This document shows, one piece after another, positions 15,106 to 24,599 of a stretch of 41,124 bases of DNA (within the stretch, counting starts at the first letter, position 1; each line of letters begins with the position of its first letter). The translations under genes and the position numbers were made by a program. The notes beneath the pieces are model-generated. The model was not told the DNA's origin and did no database searches. It saw nothing but the letters and a program-made list of their open reading frames with translations. The stretch comes from Acidobacteriota bacterium (GTDB lineage Bacteria > Acidobacteriota > Terriglobia > Terriglobales > Acidobacteriaceae). The stretch lies in NCBI GenBank assembly GCA_021813745.1, contig JAKAJO010000036.1:1-41124 (forward strand), in the 5' to 3' direction.

Positions 15106-16422
15106 CTACCCATGAATCAGCTTCAGTGCCTCGCGAAATTCCGGAAGGACCATCGTGTGGTCCCGATCCGCTCCCGTCGAAACCATCGCGATCCGGGCGC
15201 CGCTTTCGCGTTCCTGGAAGCGCAGGTATTCCTGAGCCGCCCGAGGAAGCCTGTCGAATTCTGTGATTCCTTCCGTGGGAGCCTTCCATCCCTTCAGCTT
15301 GGTATACACAGGCTCGATCTTCTCCAGCCCAGCTACATCCGCAGGAACCTCATCGGTGATCTTCCCGCCAATCTTATACCCCACACAGATTGGAACCTCA
15401 TCCAGCTCATCCAGAACATCCATTTTGGTGACCACGAGCCACTCCGCACCATTCACCTGGTTGGAATAGCGTAGCAGCGGCATATCCAGCCAGCCGCAAC
15501 GCCGTGACCGGCCGGTCACCGCCCCGTATTCCTGGCCTCGCGCCCGCAGGTGATCACCAACCGCCTCATGAATCTCTGTCGGGAAAGGTCCTTCACCCAC
15601 GCGGGTCACATACGCCTTGGTCACGCTGACGACCGTGCCAATCGCGGTCGGTCCTACACCCGTGCCGGTCGCGGCGCCACCCGCCGTTGCGCTGGACGAG
15701 GTCACAAAGGGATAGGTGCCGTGGTCAATGTCGAGCATCGTTCCCTGCGCACCCTCGAACATAATGCTTCCGCCCTGCTGTAAAATTCCGTGCAACAAAC
15801 GGCCGGTATCCCGGACAAACGGTCGCAATTGCTCCGCAGCTGCCGCATATTCGTCGTACATTCGGGCAGGATCCAGCGGATCCGTGCCAAAGAGTGCGTG
15901 AGCGATCGCATTTTTCTCAGCGCACGCAGCATCAATGTGGGTCTTCAGCAGTTCAGGTCGCAGCAGATCCACCACACGAAGGCCATTGCGCGCCATCTTG
16001 TCCTCATAAGCCGGACCGATACCGCGACTCGTCGTTCCGATCTTCTTGCGCCCCGGCGCGCTCTCAGCGGCAAGTTCAATCATGCGGTGATAAGGCAGAA
16101 TCACCTGTGCGCGATTTGAGACGAATAGCTGACCGTCCACATCGATCCCCAACTCGCGCAGCTTGGTCACTTCACGCAGAAATGCAATTGGGTCCAGTAC
16201 GACGCCATTTCCGATGACCGCCTTGCAGCCGGGACGGAGCACGCCGCAGGGAATGAGCTGCAACACAAACTTCTGCTCGCCGTGGATGACCGTATGACCG
16301 GCATTATGCCCGCCTGCATACCGCGCCACCGCGCTGAATTGCTCACTCAGCACATCCACAATCTTGCCCTTGCCCTCGTCGCCCCATTGGGCGCCCAGCA
16401 CTACTGCAGTCTTCGCTCGCAT
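15106..16422 (-). CDS. purA: Adenylosuccinate synthetase
   Basis: A 438-residue enzyme that joins IMP and aspartate using GTP, the first committed step to AMP. The N-terminus AKTAVVLGAQWGDEGKGKIVD contains the P-loop-like GDEGKGK signature. AGGHNAGHTV carries the catalytic His, and the IMP-binding region GIGPAYEDKMARNGLRV is present. VGPFPTE-like VGEGPFPTEI and GRSRRCGWLD are also typical. ATG 16420-16422 matches the family start; an AGGAAG lies rather far upstream (about 14 bases). The longer frame to 16467 adds residues that homologues lack. Confidence 0.97.
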   Translation of the reverse strand: MRAKTAVVLGAQWGDEGKGKIVDVLSEQFSAVARYAGGHNAGHTVIHGEQKFVLQLIPCGVLRPGCKAVIGNGVVLDPIAFLREVTKLRELGIDVDGQLFVSNRAQVILPYHRMIELAAESAPGRKKIGTTSRGIGPAYEDKMARNGLRVVDLLRPELLKTHIDAACAEKNAIAHALFGTDPLDPARMYDEYAAAAEQLRPFVRDTGRLLHGILQQGGSIMFEGAQGTMLDIDHGTYPFVTSSSATAGGAATGTGVGPTAIGTVVSVTKAYVTRVGEGPFPTEIHEAVGDHLRARGQEYGAVTGRSRRCGWLDMPLLRYSNQVNGAEWLVVTKMDVLDELDEVPICVGYKIGGKITDEVPADVAGLEKIEPVYTKLKGWKAPTEGITEFDRLPRAAQEYLRFQERESGARIAMVSTGADRDHTMVLPEFREALKLIHG

Positions 16423-16738
16423 CGTCGCTCGTTTTCTTCCTGGATTTTGCACTGCGCATGCACCCAACGGGCCTTCCCGCAGTGGCAGGCAGGCAGGTTG
16501 AAGTCATTTGCCCACGCCATCTCCGATGATAAACCCTGCCTCCATCGGCAGCCCGATCACCGGCCCGCCTTCGCCGGAATGATCCTTGGGGTTGGCGCGT
16601 AGTTCGTTTCGACGTCCGAAATGGACAGGGCATGCGACTCCAAGGGCCGTTCGAATCACCGAACGACAGCTCAACATCTTCCAGAACTGCCGCGCACCGA
16701 TCCTCCGGGCTCGCTGAAATGGCCCAAGGCGATGTCCT
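16423..16738. other. Interval between folP and purA
   Basis: This 316-bp interval lies between two minus-strand genes. One minus-strand frame (about 16504-16770) ends in GEGGPVIGLPMEAGFIIGDGVGK, which looks somewhat protein-like, but it overlaps the 3' end of folP and has no recognised relatives. No terminator or promoter stands out. Confidence 0.4.
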
Positions 16739-17689
16739 TCAAGCGCCAGCAGCCAGCACGGCATCCGCAATCAGCGCAGCCTCTACTGCGGAGCGCACGG
16801 CGTGTGAACGGATGATCGATGCGCCCTGCAAAATCGCAATCACCTGAGCGGCAAGGCTGGCGGTCTCCCTGCCTTCGGTCGGTGCGTCCGCGCCGTCGTA
16901 CAAAGGCGCGAGCGCGCGCCCCAGAAACGACTTCCGGCTAAGCCCTGCCAGAATCGGGCGTCCCAACTCGAGAAACTCCCCCTGCCGCGCCAGCAAAGCA
17001 AAATTTTCCTCGAAGCGCTTGCCAAATCCATAGCCCGGATCGAGCACGATGGCCTCCGGCACAATCCCGGCTTGAAGTGCCCGTTGCATGCTTGCAGACA
17101 GTCCGGAACGGACCTCCAGTTGCAGAGCTTCGGGACCGAGTTGTTCATAGGAGGACCACGTATCGGGCCGGCCCCTCGTGTGCATCAGGACCACTCCGCA
17201 GCCCGATTGCGCGCACGCTGCAGCCATTTCCTCGTCCCAGGTGAATCCGCTCACATCATTCACAATCTCGGCACCAGCAGCCACCGCAGCGCGAGCCGTA
17301 GCCGCTTTATAGGTGTCCACGGAGAGGATTGCGCCAGGGCGCAAGCGCAGGATACCTTCCACCACCGGCAACAGCCGCTCCTGCTCTTCGTCGGCGCTCA
17401 CTGCAGGGGCATCATCCGATCCCGGCAATCCACCGGCGCGCGAGCCGGGCCGCGTGCTCTCCGCGCCAAGGTCCAGCAGGTCCGCTCCGTCTTCCAGCAG
17501 CCTGACGCAATGCCCAACCGCCTTCTCCAGCGCCAGAAATTTTCCTCCGTCGCTGAAGGAGTCTGGCGTGATATTCACGACTCCCATCACCAGGGTACGC
17601 GGGCCTAATGGCAGTGTTCGGCTCCGCAGCCGCCAGACTGTCTCACTGCGCCGCACTCCTATTGGCAGGGCTCTCATTTCGATCTGCAT
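16739..17689 (-). CDS. folP: Dihydropteroate synthase
   Basis: A 316-residue TIM-barrel enzyme of folate synthesis, which joins p-aminobenzoate to the pterin pyrophosphate. The family signatures are clear: [90 protein letters not shown] and RSHAV. ATG 17687-17689 follows AAGGTGG by three bases; ATG 17675-17677 is a possible alternative. About 30 N-terminal residues precede the barrel, slightly more than usual. It is divergent from dacB, with 55 bp between the two start codons, so both promoters lie in a very short space. Confidence 0.96.
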   Translation of the reverse strand: MQIEMRALPIGVRRSETVWRLRSRTLPLGPRTLVMGVVNITPDSFSDGGKFLALEKAVGHCVRLLEDGADLLDLGAESTRPGSRAGGLPGSDDAPAVSADEEQERLLPVVEGILRLRPGAILSVDTYKAATARAAVAAGAEIVNDVSGFTWDEEMAAACAQSGCGVVLMHTRGRPDTWSSYEQLGPEALQLEVRSGLSASMQRALQAGIVPEAIVLDPGYGFGKRFEENFALLARQGEFLELGRPILAGLSRKSFLGRALAPLYDGADAPTEGRETASLAAQVIAILQGASIIRSHAVRSAVEAALIADAVLAAGA

Positions 17690-17744
17690 ATCCACCTTGC
17701 ATTCTACGGGCACGAACAGGACAGCCACCTGCTACACTCCCGCC

Positions 17745-19367
17745 ATGAGGATGCACAGGGCTTTTACCCCACTCCTGGCCGTGCTCCTTGTGAGCCCCGG
17801 CGGACTCCAGGCCCAGGCACGACACACCCATCGCCCCCAAACCGCCACGTCACGTGCACCCGGCTTACCGCTGGCGAGCCGCATCGATGCCATCCTCGCC
17901 GATCCTGCGTTGACACATGAAGAATTCGGGATCAGCGTCATGACCCTCGACGGACAGACCCTCTTTGGACTCAATGACGGCAAGCTCTTTATACCCGCGT
18001 CGAATGCCAAGCTCGCCACCACCGCGGCGGCTTTCGCTTTGCTCCCTGTGAACACCCTCACCTGGACAACCAACGTGGTGGCAACCGGGGAGGTGGATGC
18101 CGGAGGCACATTGCACGGCGACCTCGTACTCCTGGGTGTCGGCGATCCGACCGTGAGCAGCAGGCTCTACCCCTATCGGGAGCCCAATGCGACACCTTCC
18201 TCCTCTGAGGCGCCCGCGCCGCCCGGACCCATGTCTCCGATGGATCGCCTCGCACAGCAAATCGTCGAGTCTGGCGTACGCAAGGTGGACGGCAATGTCA
18301 TCGGCGACGACAGTTTCTTTCTCGACCAACCCTACGCAAACTCATGGGCGTGGGATGACCTTCAATGGAGCTTTGGTGCCCCGGTCTCGGCCCTCACCTT
18401 CAACGACAATTCCATCGACCTCATCCTGCGCCCGGATTCGAGTGCACCCAGCGGACTCAGCGCCACCTGGTCGCCGGTCAACATTTACTACACACTCGAC
18501 AGCACCATGACGATTGCATCGACCGCTGAAGCTGCCCGACCTGGGCTGAATCGGCTGCCGGGAAGTCTGCTGGTGCGGGCTTGGGGGACCGTTCCGCCTC
18601 AGGGATTTCGCGCCAGCCTCGCCGTCAATGATCCCGCCGAATTTACCGCCGAAGCCTTTGCTCAGGCTTTGATGGCCCGCGGTGTCCAGGTCACCGGAAC
18701 GGCAGTCACGGCACACAGACTGTCCAACGGAACGGGTAACTTCATCGCTGAACGGGATCAACCCCTTCAACTCAGTCCAGTCGACTTGAAGACGGTGGCT
18801 GCTCCACTGCAAGGACGCCGTGTCCTGGCGACGCTGATCTCAGTGCCGCTCGTCGAAGACATCACAGTGACCAATAAGATCAGCCAGAATCTCCATGCCG
18901 AGCTGCTCCTGCGGCTCCTCGGCCGCCTGCTGGGAAATGACGGGAGCTTCGAACAGGGCGCGCGCGTCGTGCGGCAGTTCCTTCTCCAGGCAGGCGTCAA
19001 GGATGAAGACTTCTTCTTTTACGACGGCTCCGGTCTCAGTATGGACGACCGCATCACGCCCCGCGCGCTGGCCCAACTCCTCAGTTATGCCGCTCGGCAG
19101 CCTTGGGGCGCAGCCTGGCGGGCGACGCTGCCCGTTGCGGGCCTCGACGGCACGCTCGCCGGATGGTTCAAAGATTCAACGTTGCGGGGGCGGCTCTGGG
19201 CCAAAACCGGCACACTCAATGAGGACAACGCACTTTCCGGCTACCTGACATCGTCCAGCGGCAAGACCCTTGCCTTCTCCATCCTTGTGAATGGCCACAA
19301 GCCCGGCAGCGGGGTTGAATCCAGGACCATTCAGCGCATTTGCGAAGCCATTGCCAGCTCGGAGTGA
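17745..19367 (+). CDS. dacB: D-alanyl-D-alanine carboxypeptidase/endopeptidase (PBP4 type)
   Basis: A 540-residue periplasmic serine peptidase that trims or cuts peptidoglycan cross-links. A signal peptide ([23 protein letters not shown]) leads to the penicillin-binding fold. The three active-site motifs are all present: SxxK as Ser86-Asn-Ala-Lys89 ([10 protein letters not shown]), SxN as Ser380-Gln-Asn382 ([11 protein letters not shown]), and KTG at 487-489 (WAKTGTLNE). The long insertion between SxxK and SxN is characteristic of class C PBP4. The start is ATG 17745 (ATG 17751 also possible), with no clear ribosome site. The open frame extends well upstream of 17745, antisense to folP; that part is not counted. 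Confidence 0.94.
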   Translation: MRMHRAFTPLLAVLLVSPGGLQAQARHTHRPQTATSRAPGLPLASRIDAILADPALTHEEFGISVMTLDGQTLFGLNDGKLFIPASNAKLATTAAAFALLPVNTLTWTTNVVATGEVDAGGTLHGDLVLLGVGDPTVSSRLYPYREPNATPSSSEAPAPPGPMSPMDRLAQQIVESGVRKVDGNVIGDDSFFLDQPYANSWAWDDLQWSFGAPVSALTFNDNSIDLILRPDSSAPSGLSATWSPVNIYYTLDSTMTIASTAEAARPGLNRLPGSLLVRAWGTVPPQGFRASLAVNDPAEFTAEAFAQALMARGVQVTGTAVTAHRLSNGTGNFIAERDQPLQLSPVDLKTVAAPLQGRRVLATLISVPLVEDITVTNKISQNLHAELLLRLLGRLLGNDGSFEQGARVVRQFLLQAGVKDEDFFFYDGSGLSMDDRITPRALAQLLSYAARQPWGAAWRATLPVAGLDGTLAGWFKDSTLRGRLWAKTGTLNEDNALSGYLTSSSGKTLAFSILVNGHKPGSGVESRTIQRICEAIASSE

Positions 19368-19407
19368 CCACTCGTCCCCACGACTCGGGTATCATCAGAC
19401 CAAGCAG

Positions 19408-19752
19408 ATGCGGACTCTTATTGTTCTCTCAATCGGTGCGGCCCTGGCTGGAGTCGTAGGTTGCCGCTCGCTTCCGCCCTCAAAGCCTGCCTCGCAATGG
19501 ACCGCGCAGGAGGCGCGCGGTGCAGCCGTCTTTCAACGGGATTGCGCGCGCTGCCACTACCCCACCACCACCAGCTCCCTCCACGGGCCGGGCCTCCAGG
19601 CCCTCACCAAACTGCCGGCCATGCCATCCGGCATGCCGCCCACGGATGAGCGGCTCACCGCCGTAATCCTGCACGGCCGCAACATGATGCCAGCCACTCC
19701 TCTTACCGACCAGCAGCTACAGGATCTTCTCGCCTATCTCCACACGCTATGA
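19408..19752 (+). CDS. Small c-type cytochrome lipoprotein
   Basis: A 114-residue protein. Its signal ends in GVVGC, a possible lipobox, so it may be lipid-anchored. One haem-binding CxxCH motif is present (CARCH), and the downstream region NMMPATPLTDQQLQDLLAYLHTL supplies the Met ligand and final helix of a class I cytochrome c. It would carry electrons at the outer face of the inner membrane or in the periplasm. ATG 19408 is 40 bp after the dacB stop. Its stop overlaps the start of the next gene by ATGA, so the two are translationally coupled. Confidence 0.88.
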   Translation: MRTLIVLSIGAALAGVVGCRSLPPSKPASQWTAQEARGAAVFQRDCARCHYPTTTSSLHGPGLQALTKLPAMPSGMPPTDERLTAVILHGRNMMPATPLTDQQLQDLLAYLHTL

Positions 19753-20123
19753 CCGAACCCACCCCTGAGAAGCCCGCCGCGCCCAGCCGCCCCCAGCGGC
19801 AATGGCTCGTGCTGCCTGGCGTTGCTGCCATCAGCCTCTATCTGCTTCTTCTCGCGGGCGATATCATCCTGGGTGTCGTCGGTGGCCACTATCCCCGACT
19901 GTTTCTGGTGCTCTCCACAGCATTCATCACCGCCAGCGCGGGTCTGCTCATGCTGCTGCGCTGGGCCTGGGCGCTCTCTCTCAGTGCCGTCCTGCTGCTT
20001 GCTTGCTATAACCTTTGGATCTTCTCAGAACAGCACGCAGCTCCCGGTCTCATCCAGGGCCTCTTGAATCTGGTCTTCTTTCTCTACCTCATCCGCACGG
20101 AAGTGCGTGAGAAACTGCAGTAA
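19749..20123 (+). CDS. Small integral membrane protein coupled to the cytochrome gene
   Basis: A 124-residue protein with a Pro-rich cytosolic N-terminus and three to four membrane segments (VLPGVAAISLYLLLLAGDIILG, LFLVLSTAFITASAGLLMLLRW, LSLSAVLLLACYNLWIF, and a weaker LIQGLLNLVFFLYLI). No family motif is recognised. The ATGA overlap with the cytochrome c gene points to a shared function, perhaps as a membrane partner or assembly factor, but that is inference. It ends 8 bp before the stop of a convergent small gene. Confidence 0.75.
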   Translation: MTEPTPEKPAAPSRPQRQWLVLPGVAAISLYLLLLAGDIILGVVGGHYPRLFLVLSTAFITASAGLLMLLRWAWALSLSAVLLLACYNLWIFSEQHAAPGLIQGLLNLVFFLYLIRTEVREKLQ

Positions 20124-20130
20124 GCCATCC

Positions 20131-20382
20131 TCACAACGCAATCAGCGGGCGCGGCAACCGCGTTCCGGCACGCTCCAGAAATCGACGCATCCGCATCGCT
20201 TCTGCACGCTGCGCCGCGACCAGGCGCATATGCCGCCGCAGATGATCCGGACAACTCAGTCTCGACAAGCCAGCTTCATCTGCGTCGGCGTTCTGCTCCA
20301 GGCGCTGAATGCGCTCTTCGAGCAAACGGCGAAAGCGGGGACTGATCTCAAAATCATTCTGCAGAGCGGGTAGAGGACTCAT
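20131..20382 (-). CDS. Small unrecognised helical protein
   Basis: An 83-residue protein, Arg- and Leu-rich and likely all helical (FRRLLEERIQRLEQNADADEAGLSRL, then HLRRHMRLVAAQRAEAMRMRRFLERAG). A CPDHLRRH stretch lies in the middle. No family is recognised. ATG 20380-20382 is chosen because AGGTG lies about 8 bases upstream. The composition is plausible for a real gene, but support is limited. Confidence 0.5.
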   Translation of the reverse strand: MSPLPALQNDFEISPRFRRLLEERIQRLEQNADADEAGLSRLSCPDHLRRHMRLVAAQRAEAMRMRRFLERAGTRLPRPLIAL

Positions 20383-20573
20383 CGAGCACACCTGAAAAGA
20401 CAAACAGCCAGATCTTTTCTCAAAAGAAAAGCCTCATGTCTTTTACCATTCTGCCGATAGACGCGAGAAGTGGATTTGCGCCTCAAGACACAACGACGCA
20501 GGACTAAGGTCATCAAGTGTCGCAAAATGAGACGCTCGCGCGGCCAAGACCTGCGCCGCGCGGCCACCGGCCT

Positions 20574-21668
20574 CTACCGCTGCAGCAATTGCGGGCCCTG
20601 CTGCGGCTCATTCACAACCGCTCCGTTCGGCCCCACCATCACCGTGACCACCACGGGCGTTTGCAAATCAAACTTCACAATCGACTCGGCAGGAATCTGA
20701 ACCTGCTGCCCGCGCGTGATGGCATTCACGCCAGCCCCCGCGCCGCCTCCGGCAATCGCTCCGATCGCCGCTCCCTTGCCACCCCCCGCCAGCGCACCGA
20801 TAATCGCGCCCAGAGCCGCGCCACCGCCGGCCTTTTCCGCGGTGTTCTTGCCACGACCAGCGCCTTTGGCGTCGTACGGACTGGTGGAGAGATCCAGCTT
20901 CTGTCCATGCGCCGTCACTTGCGTCAATTCAATCGAAAGCGCGGCATTACCCTTGAAGTGCGCTGCCTCTTTGGCATCAACCACCCGACCCAGCACCGGC
21001 GCGCCCCGGGGAATGGCAACGAGGCCCTGCACCATCAGGTCCTGTGCCATGGTGGCATGAAATACATCATTCGTCTGCGTGGTCTTGGTGTCCAGGCCCT
21101 CCGCCATGCGCACCGCAATCTGTGTCCCCGCTGGAATCACAAGCTGGCGCGCAACAGGCTGGGCTGGAGTTGGAGGCGCCTGCGGCATTTGCGGCTGCCG
21201 CGGAGGTGGCATCGGCGGCATCGGCGCTGAAGCACGCTCCGTCGTGGAGGGCGGCGCTGCTGCAGATGGCTTGCTGCGTCGCTGCGAAGGCACATTGCGC
21301 ACCGGTTCTTCGCGCCGTGCAGGCTCCGCCACAGCCGGCACAGGCGGCTGCACCGTCAGATTGTTCACCACCGTTTTGACTCCCGCCACGGAGCCGCTGT
21401 CATTCCCCGCCAGCGACCGGGACGCTTCATCGCTCACCGTGCCGCTCAATGTGGCAACCCCGCCCGAGACACTCACCTGAATCGGTTGCTGCGCCAGCGC
21501 CTGTTCTCCCTGAATCTTGGCCTGGATGTCGCTGGCGATCTGCTGATCCGTCCGCTCCATCGGCTGCGGCCCCTGCGTCTTGCACCCCGAAACTAATGCG
21601 ATGGCGAGGGAGAGCACGGCAACTTCAGCCCATCCCCTGGACTTGCTCTGGAAGGCTCGTACGTTCAT
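20574..21668 (-). CDS. BON-domain lipoprotein with glycine-zipper segment
   Basis: A 364-residue predicted lipoprotein. The lipobox LVSGC sets Cys29 as the lipidated residue. A BON domain follows (TDQQIASDIQAKIQGEQALAQQPIQVSVSGGVATLSGTVSDEASRSLA). After a long Pro/Arg-rich linker comes a beta-rich domain starting LVIPAGTQIAVRMAEGLDTKTTQTNDVFHATM. It is followed by a Gly/Ala-rich glycine-zipper segment (GGGAALGAIIGALAGGGKGAAIGAIAGGGAGAG) that may insert into a membrane. BON domains bind phospholipid, so an outer-membrane or periplasmic structural role is likely. ATG 21666-21668 follows GGAG by 8 bases. It lies 23 bp downstream of the minus-strand VWA gene, so co-transcription is likely. Confidence 0.85.
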   Translation of the reverse strand: MNVRAFQSKSRGWAEVAVLSLAIALVSGCKTQGPQPMERTDQQIASDIQAKIQGEQALAQQPIQVSVSGGVATLSGTVSDEASRSLAGNDSGSVAGVKTVVNNLTVQPPVPAVAEPARREEPVRNVPSQRRSKPSAAAPPSTTERASAPMPPMPPPRQPQMPQAPPTPAQPVARQLVIPAGTQIAVRMAEGLDTKTTQTNDVFHATMAQDLMVQGLVAIPRGAPVLGRVVDAKEAAHFKGNAALSIELTQVTAHGQKLDLSTSPYDAKGAGRGKNTAEKAGGGAALGAIIGALAGGGKGAAIGAIAGGGAGAGVNAITRGQQVQIPAESIVKFDLQTPVVVTVMVGPNGAVVNEPQQGPQLLQR

Positions 21669-21691
21669 GGCGTTCACTCCGGTTTTTCGAG

Positions 21692-22747
21692 TCAGTTGCT
21701 GTCAGCCGTGGGCGCGAAGTAACCCCGGCGTATCTGCACTTTCCTGCCTTCTCCGCAGGAAACCGCAATATGACGGAAGGTTCCATCTAGCTTGGCATTG
21801 GTTGGCGTGTAGGTCGCCACATACTGGGTCCGCAGCTCATCTTCGATCTGCTGAAAAGCCTCGTCCAGCTTCCTTCCGTTGCTTCCCACATTGATCACCC
21901 GACCCCCCGTCTCCTCCGCCATCTTCTTGGCCGCAGAGTAGCCTCCGTAGCCCATGCCAAAGTTGCCGTAAAAGCCCGTATCGGCAATCAAAATGATGTA
22001 GATGATCGCATTCGATCGCTGCGCGGCAGCAATGGCGTCGTTGATTTTAGTCGTGCTGCCTTCATCTTCGCCATCCGTCAGGATAATCATCGCTTTGCGG
22101 CCTGACTCCTGGCTCAGTTTGTCGTTCGATGCCAGGTAAACCGCGTCATATAGCAGTGTCCCCTTGGGCGTGCCATACACGGGCACAGTTCCACCACCCA
22201 GCCCGGGAATCCCGGCCGCTCCATTTCCGCCTGCCGTGTTGATCTGGGCCTTGTTCATGGCTCGCGAAAGCATCCGGGCACTATTTGTAAAATCCTGCAA
22301 CAGGTCAACATTCACGTCGAAGGACAGCAGAAACGCCTGATCCTTGGGCCGGAGGACGCGGGACAGAAACTCGCTGCCTGCCTGTTGCTCCAGCGGCAGG
22401 ACCCGAGACTGGCTGCCCGAGGTGTCCAGCAAAATTCCCAGCGTGAGAGGAAGATTGTTCTCTGCCACGAAGCTCTTGAAAGTCTGTGGCACCTTGTCCT
22501 CGCTCACCGTGCAGTCAGCCTTATTCAGGTGTGGAACCAGGTTGCCGTCTTTGTCCTTCACCGTGAAGAACAAATCCACCAGGTTCACCTGCACCTTGAA
22601 GGTGGCAACAGGGGATTCGTCCGGCGGCGGAGGGGGTGCGGTGCTCACGGGCGGCGCATCCGGAGAGGGCGCAAGCTGACCCCACAGCCCTGGTCCAGCT
22701 ACGGCGAGGCACAGTACGACGGCGGTGGAAATCAGACGGATGCGCAT
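21692..22747 (-). CDS. Exported VWFA-related acidobacterial protein (VWA 1)
   Basis: A 351-residue protein with a signal peptide (MRIRLISTAVVLCLAVAGPGLWGQ), a Pro-rich linker, and a von Willebrand factor A domain. The region before the domain (FKVQVNLVDLFFTVKDKDGNLVPHLNKADCTVSEDKVPQTF) matches the VWFA-related acidobacterial family, as does the end (ELRTQYVATYTPTNAKLDGTFRHIAVSC...RRGYFAP). The metal site starts as DTSGS, and ILTDGEDEGS is a further ligand loop. ATG 22745-22747 is preceded by GGAGG at very short spacing. It is divergent from a second member of the family. Such proteins are numerous in Acidobacteriota; their ligands are unknown. Confidence 0.9.
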   Translation of the reverse strand: MRIRLISTAVVLCLAVAGPGLWGQLAPSPDAPPVSTAPPPPPDESPVATFKVQVNLVDLFFTVKDKDGNLVPHLNKADCTVSEDKVPQTFKSFVAENNLPLTLGILLDTSGSQSRVLPLEQQAGSEFLSRVLRPKDQAFLLSFDVNVDLLQDFTNSARMLSRAMNKAQINTAGGNGAAGIPGLGGGTVPVYGTPKGTLLYDAVYLASNDKLSQESGRKAMIILTDGEDEGSTTKINDAIAAAQRSNAIIYIILIADTGFYGNFGMGYGGYSAAKKMAEETGGRVINVGSNGRKLDEAFQQIEDELRTQYVATYTPTNAKLDGTFRHIAVSCGEGRKVQIRRGYFAPTADSN

Positions 22748-22938
22748 ATTCCTCCAGATAGACGGAATCAGAAGCCCGAAGAGAGCATACCTGACAGGAA
22801 TCCAATTCGATAGACAACCCATCATTGGTCCGCGCGTCTGATACTCTGTCGATTGGGGCCCATGGGCAGTTTTATGACCCATTGGAGCATTTGACGTAGG
22901 ACGCTCCCTGGGCTCGCAATCGGGAGGACGGTACACAA

Positions 22939-24252
22939 GTGAGGTTCGGGTTCAGGGCATCGGTCATCGCAACACTTTTCGGTTCCAGTCTGTACCTTGC
23001 CTCCACGGCTTCGGCACAGCAGAAGCAGGCTCCTGCCGTACCAGATGCGCCTTCACCGCAAAGTGCGTCGCCTCTGACAGATATGAGTGGCCCCATCACG
23101 CCGGGAATCGGGGCAAATGCAAACACTGGATCGGCAACCGGCGGCTCGGCTCCGGCGTCTTCCAGCCAGAACCAGGCCCCCATGCAGCCTGCCACCCCTA
23201 TCGCCCAGACCCCGCCGCAGGCCACCCCTCCCGACATGCCCAATCCGCAGGATCTGGGACCCATCCTGAAGGTCAACGTGACCTACGTCGAAGTTCCGGT
23301 TACAGTGAAAGACTCCAAAGGCAAACTGGTATCCGGTCTCACGTGGCGGGACTTCCGCGTCTTTGAGAATGGTGTCTACGAGCCATTAAAGGAGTTCTTC
23401 GTCGACCCCTTCCCGCTTTCTATCGCGTTCGTCATTGACCAGAGCCTTACCGCCGATGTCATGCAGCGGGTCAACGATTCGCTAGGCGCCATCCAGGGCG
23501 CCCTTACGCCTTACGATGAGATCGCCATCTTCTCCTATAGCAACGGTGCACAGGAGCGTACTGGCTTTACCGGCGCGCAAAGCGCCCGGGTACCCGCCGT
23601 GCTTGCTCTCACCAAGGAAACCGGACGAGAGGAGATGATTCCTTACAACTCCGGACCCATGGCAGGCTGCAATATTCATGTCAACGGGAATTGTGCTGAC
23701 CCGAATATCCAGCCGGGTCGTTCGGTTGGTTCCGGGCCGTTCATCACGATTCCCAAAGAAATTCACACGTTGAACGATGCGATTCTGGAGGCGGCCAAAG
23801 AACTTTCGACCCGGCCGAAAGGGCGCCGCCGCGTGATCTACGTCATCTCTGACGGCAAGGAGTACGGCAGTCGCGCCAGTTACCGCGACGTACTCCACTA
23901 TCTGGAGACCAATAACATCGCCGTGTGGGGCACGCTGGTGGGCGACTCAGCCCGGTGGGGTGAGGGCTATATCAGCCGTTTCCATCTCCCCTTCCAGATG
24001 TACGACAACGTACTCGTCAAATACACTGCCGCAACCGGTGGAGGCCTTGACGCCGAGCGCAGCCTGAATGGCATCGAAAAGAGCTACCAGGAGATTGCCG
24101 AGGAGGCACGGGCTCAGTACACCCTCGTTTATGCAAGCCACGAATCCATCTACGACGGCAAATTCCGCAGCATCGACGTTCGAGTCGAGCGGCCCGGACT
24201 GGAAGTGACCGCAAAGCGCGGATACTACCCCTCTGCGCAAGAAGTTCAGTAA
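22939..24252 (+). CDS. Exported VWFA-related acidobacterial protein (VWA 2)
   Basis: A 437-residue protein that starts with GTG at 22939 behind GGGAGGA. A signal peptide (SVIATLFGSSLYLASTASA) and about 70 residues of Pro/Ala/Ser/Gln linker precede the conserved VNVTYVEVPVTVKDSKGKLVSGLTWRDFRVFENGVYEPL block. The VWA core has a weaker metal site than its divergent neighbour (DQSLT in place of DxSxS), and a VISDGKEYGSRASY loop. The end matches the family (EEARAQYTLVYASHESIYDGKFRSIDVRVERPGLEVTAKRGYYP). Compared with VWA 1 there is a Cys-containing insertion (MAGCNIHVNGNCADPN). Confidence 0.9.
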   Translation: MRFGFRASVIATLFGSSLYLASTASAQQKQAPAVPDAPSPQSASPLTDMSGPITPGIGANANTGSATGGSAPASSSQNQAPMQPATPIAQTPPQATPPDMPNPQDLGPILKVNVTYVEVPVTVKDSKGKLVSGLTWRDFRVFENGVYEPLKEFFVDPFPLSIAFVIDQSLTADVMQRVNDSLGAIQGALTPYDEIAIFSYSNGAQERTGFTGAQSARVPAVLALTKETGREEMIPYNSGPMAGCNIHVNGNCADPNIQPGRSVGSGPFITIPKEIHTLNDAILEAAKELSTRPKGRRRVIYVISDGKEYGSRASYRDVLHYLETNNIAVWGTLVGDSARWGEGYISRFHLPFQMYDNVLVKYTAATGGGLDAERSLNGIEKSYQEIAEEARAQYTLVYASHESIYDGKFRSIDVRVERPGLEVTAKRGYYPSAQEVQ

Positions 24253-24264
24253 ACGAGCCTGCCC

Positions 24265-24308
24265 ATCAAAGAGAAGAGCCTGCGCACGCGCAGGCTCTTC
24301 TCTTTGAT
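24265..24308. terminator. 20-bp perfect-stem bidirectional terminator
   Basis: Arms 24265-24284 and 24289-24308 are perfectly complementary, with a CACG loop. It lies 12 bp after the VWA 2 stop and 63 bp beyond the tatA stop, so it can end both convergent transcripts. The arms contain AAAGAGAAGAG/CTCTTCTCTTT, which gives a T-rich 3' end on both strands. Confidence 0.85.
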
Positions 24309-24371
24309 TCAATCAATTTCCGCTTACCCCTTTTGGCCAGGGGCAACCTCGTCGAAGACACACTTCGGGAG

Positions 24372-24599
24372 CTACTTCTGTTCGGTCTGGGTCGTCTGAG
24401 GAGGGGGTGCGGGTGCTGCGTTCTGCTGCACATTCGGCGCCGGAGCACTCGGCTCATTGATGCCCTTCAGGCCTTCCTTAAAGCCTTTCAAGCCTTCACC
24501 CAACCCCTTGCCGAGTTCAGGAAGCCGCTTGGCACCAAACAGAAGAAAAGCAACGATCGCAAGCACGATCAGATGCCATGGTTGCAACAGATCACCCAT
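24372..24599 (-). CDS. tatA: Sec-independent translocase subunit TatA
   Basis: A 75-residue protein of the twin-arginine export pore. A single membrane helix (WHLIVLAIVAFLLFGAKRLPELG) with the family FG hinge is followed by an amphipathic helix (GKGLGEGLKGFKEGLKG), then an Ala/Pro/Gln-rich acidic tail. ATG 24597-24599 follows GGAGG by 8 bases. No tatB or tatC is adjacent. It is convergent with VWA 2. Both VWA genes look Sec-exported, not Tat-exported, so the adjacency probably has no functional meaning. Confidence 0.93.
   Translation of the reverse strand: MGDLLQPWHLIVLAIVAFLLFGAKRLPELGKGLGEGLKGFKEGLKGINEPSAPAPNVQQNAAPAPPPQTTQTEQK

Noticed and set aside
16504..16770. Minus-strand frame between folP and purA
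   Set aside because: It ends in a protein-like stretch (GEGGPVIGLPMEAGFIIGDGVGK) but overlaps the folP 3' end and has no clear start. Kept only as an interval note.
17313..17744. Upstream extension of the dacB frame
   Set aside because: It is antisense to folP. The signal peptide begins at 17745.
21692..24599. Functional link between tatA and the VWA genes
   Set aside because: The VWA proteins have Sec-type signals with no twin-arginine motif, and a strong terminator separates the transcripts.
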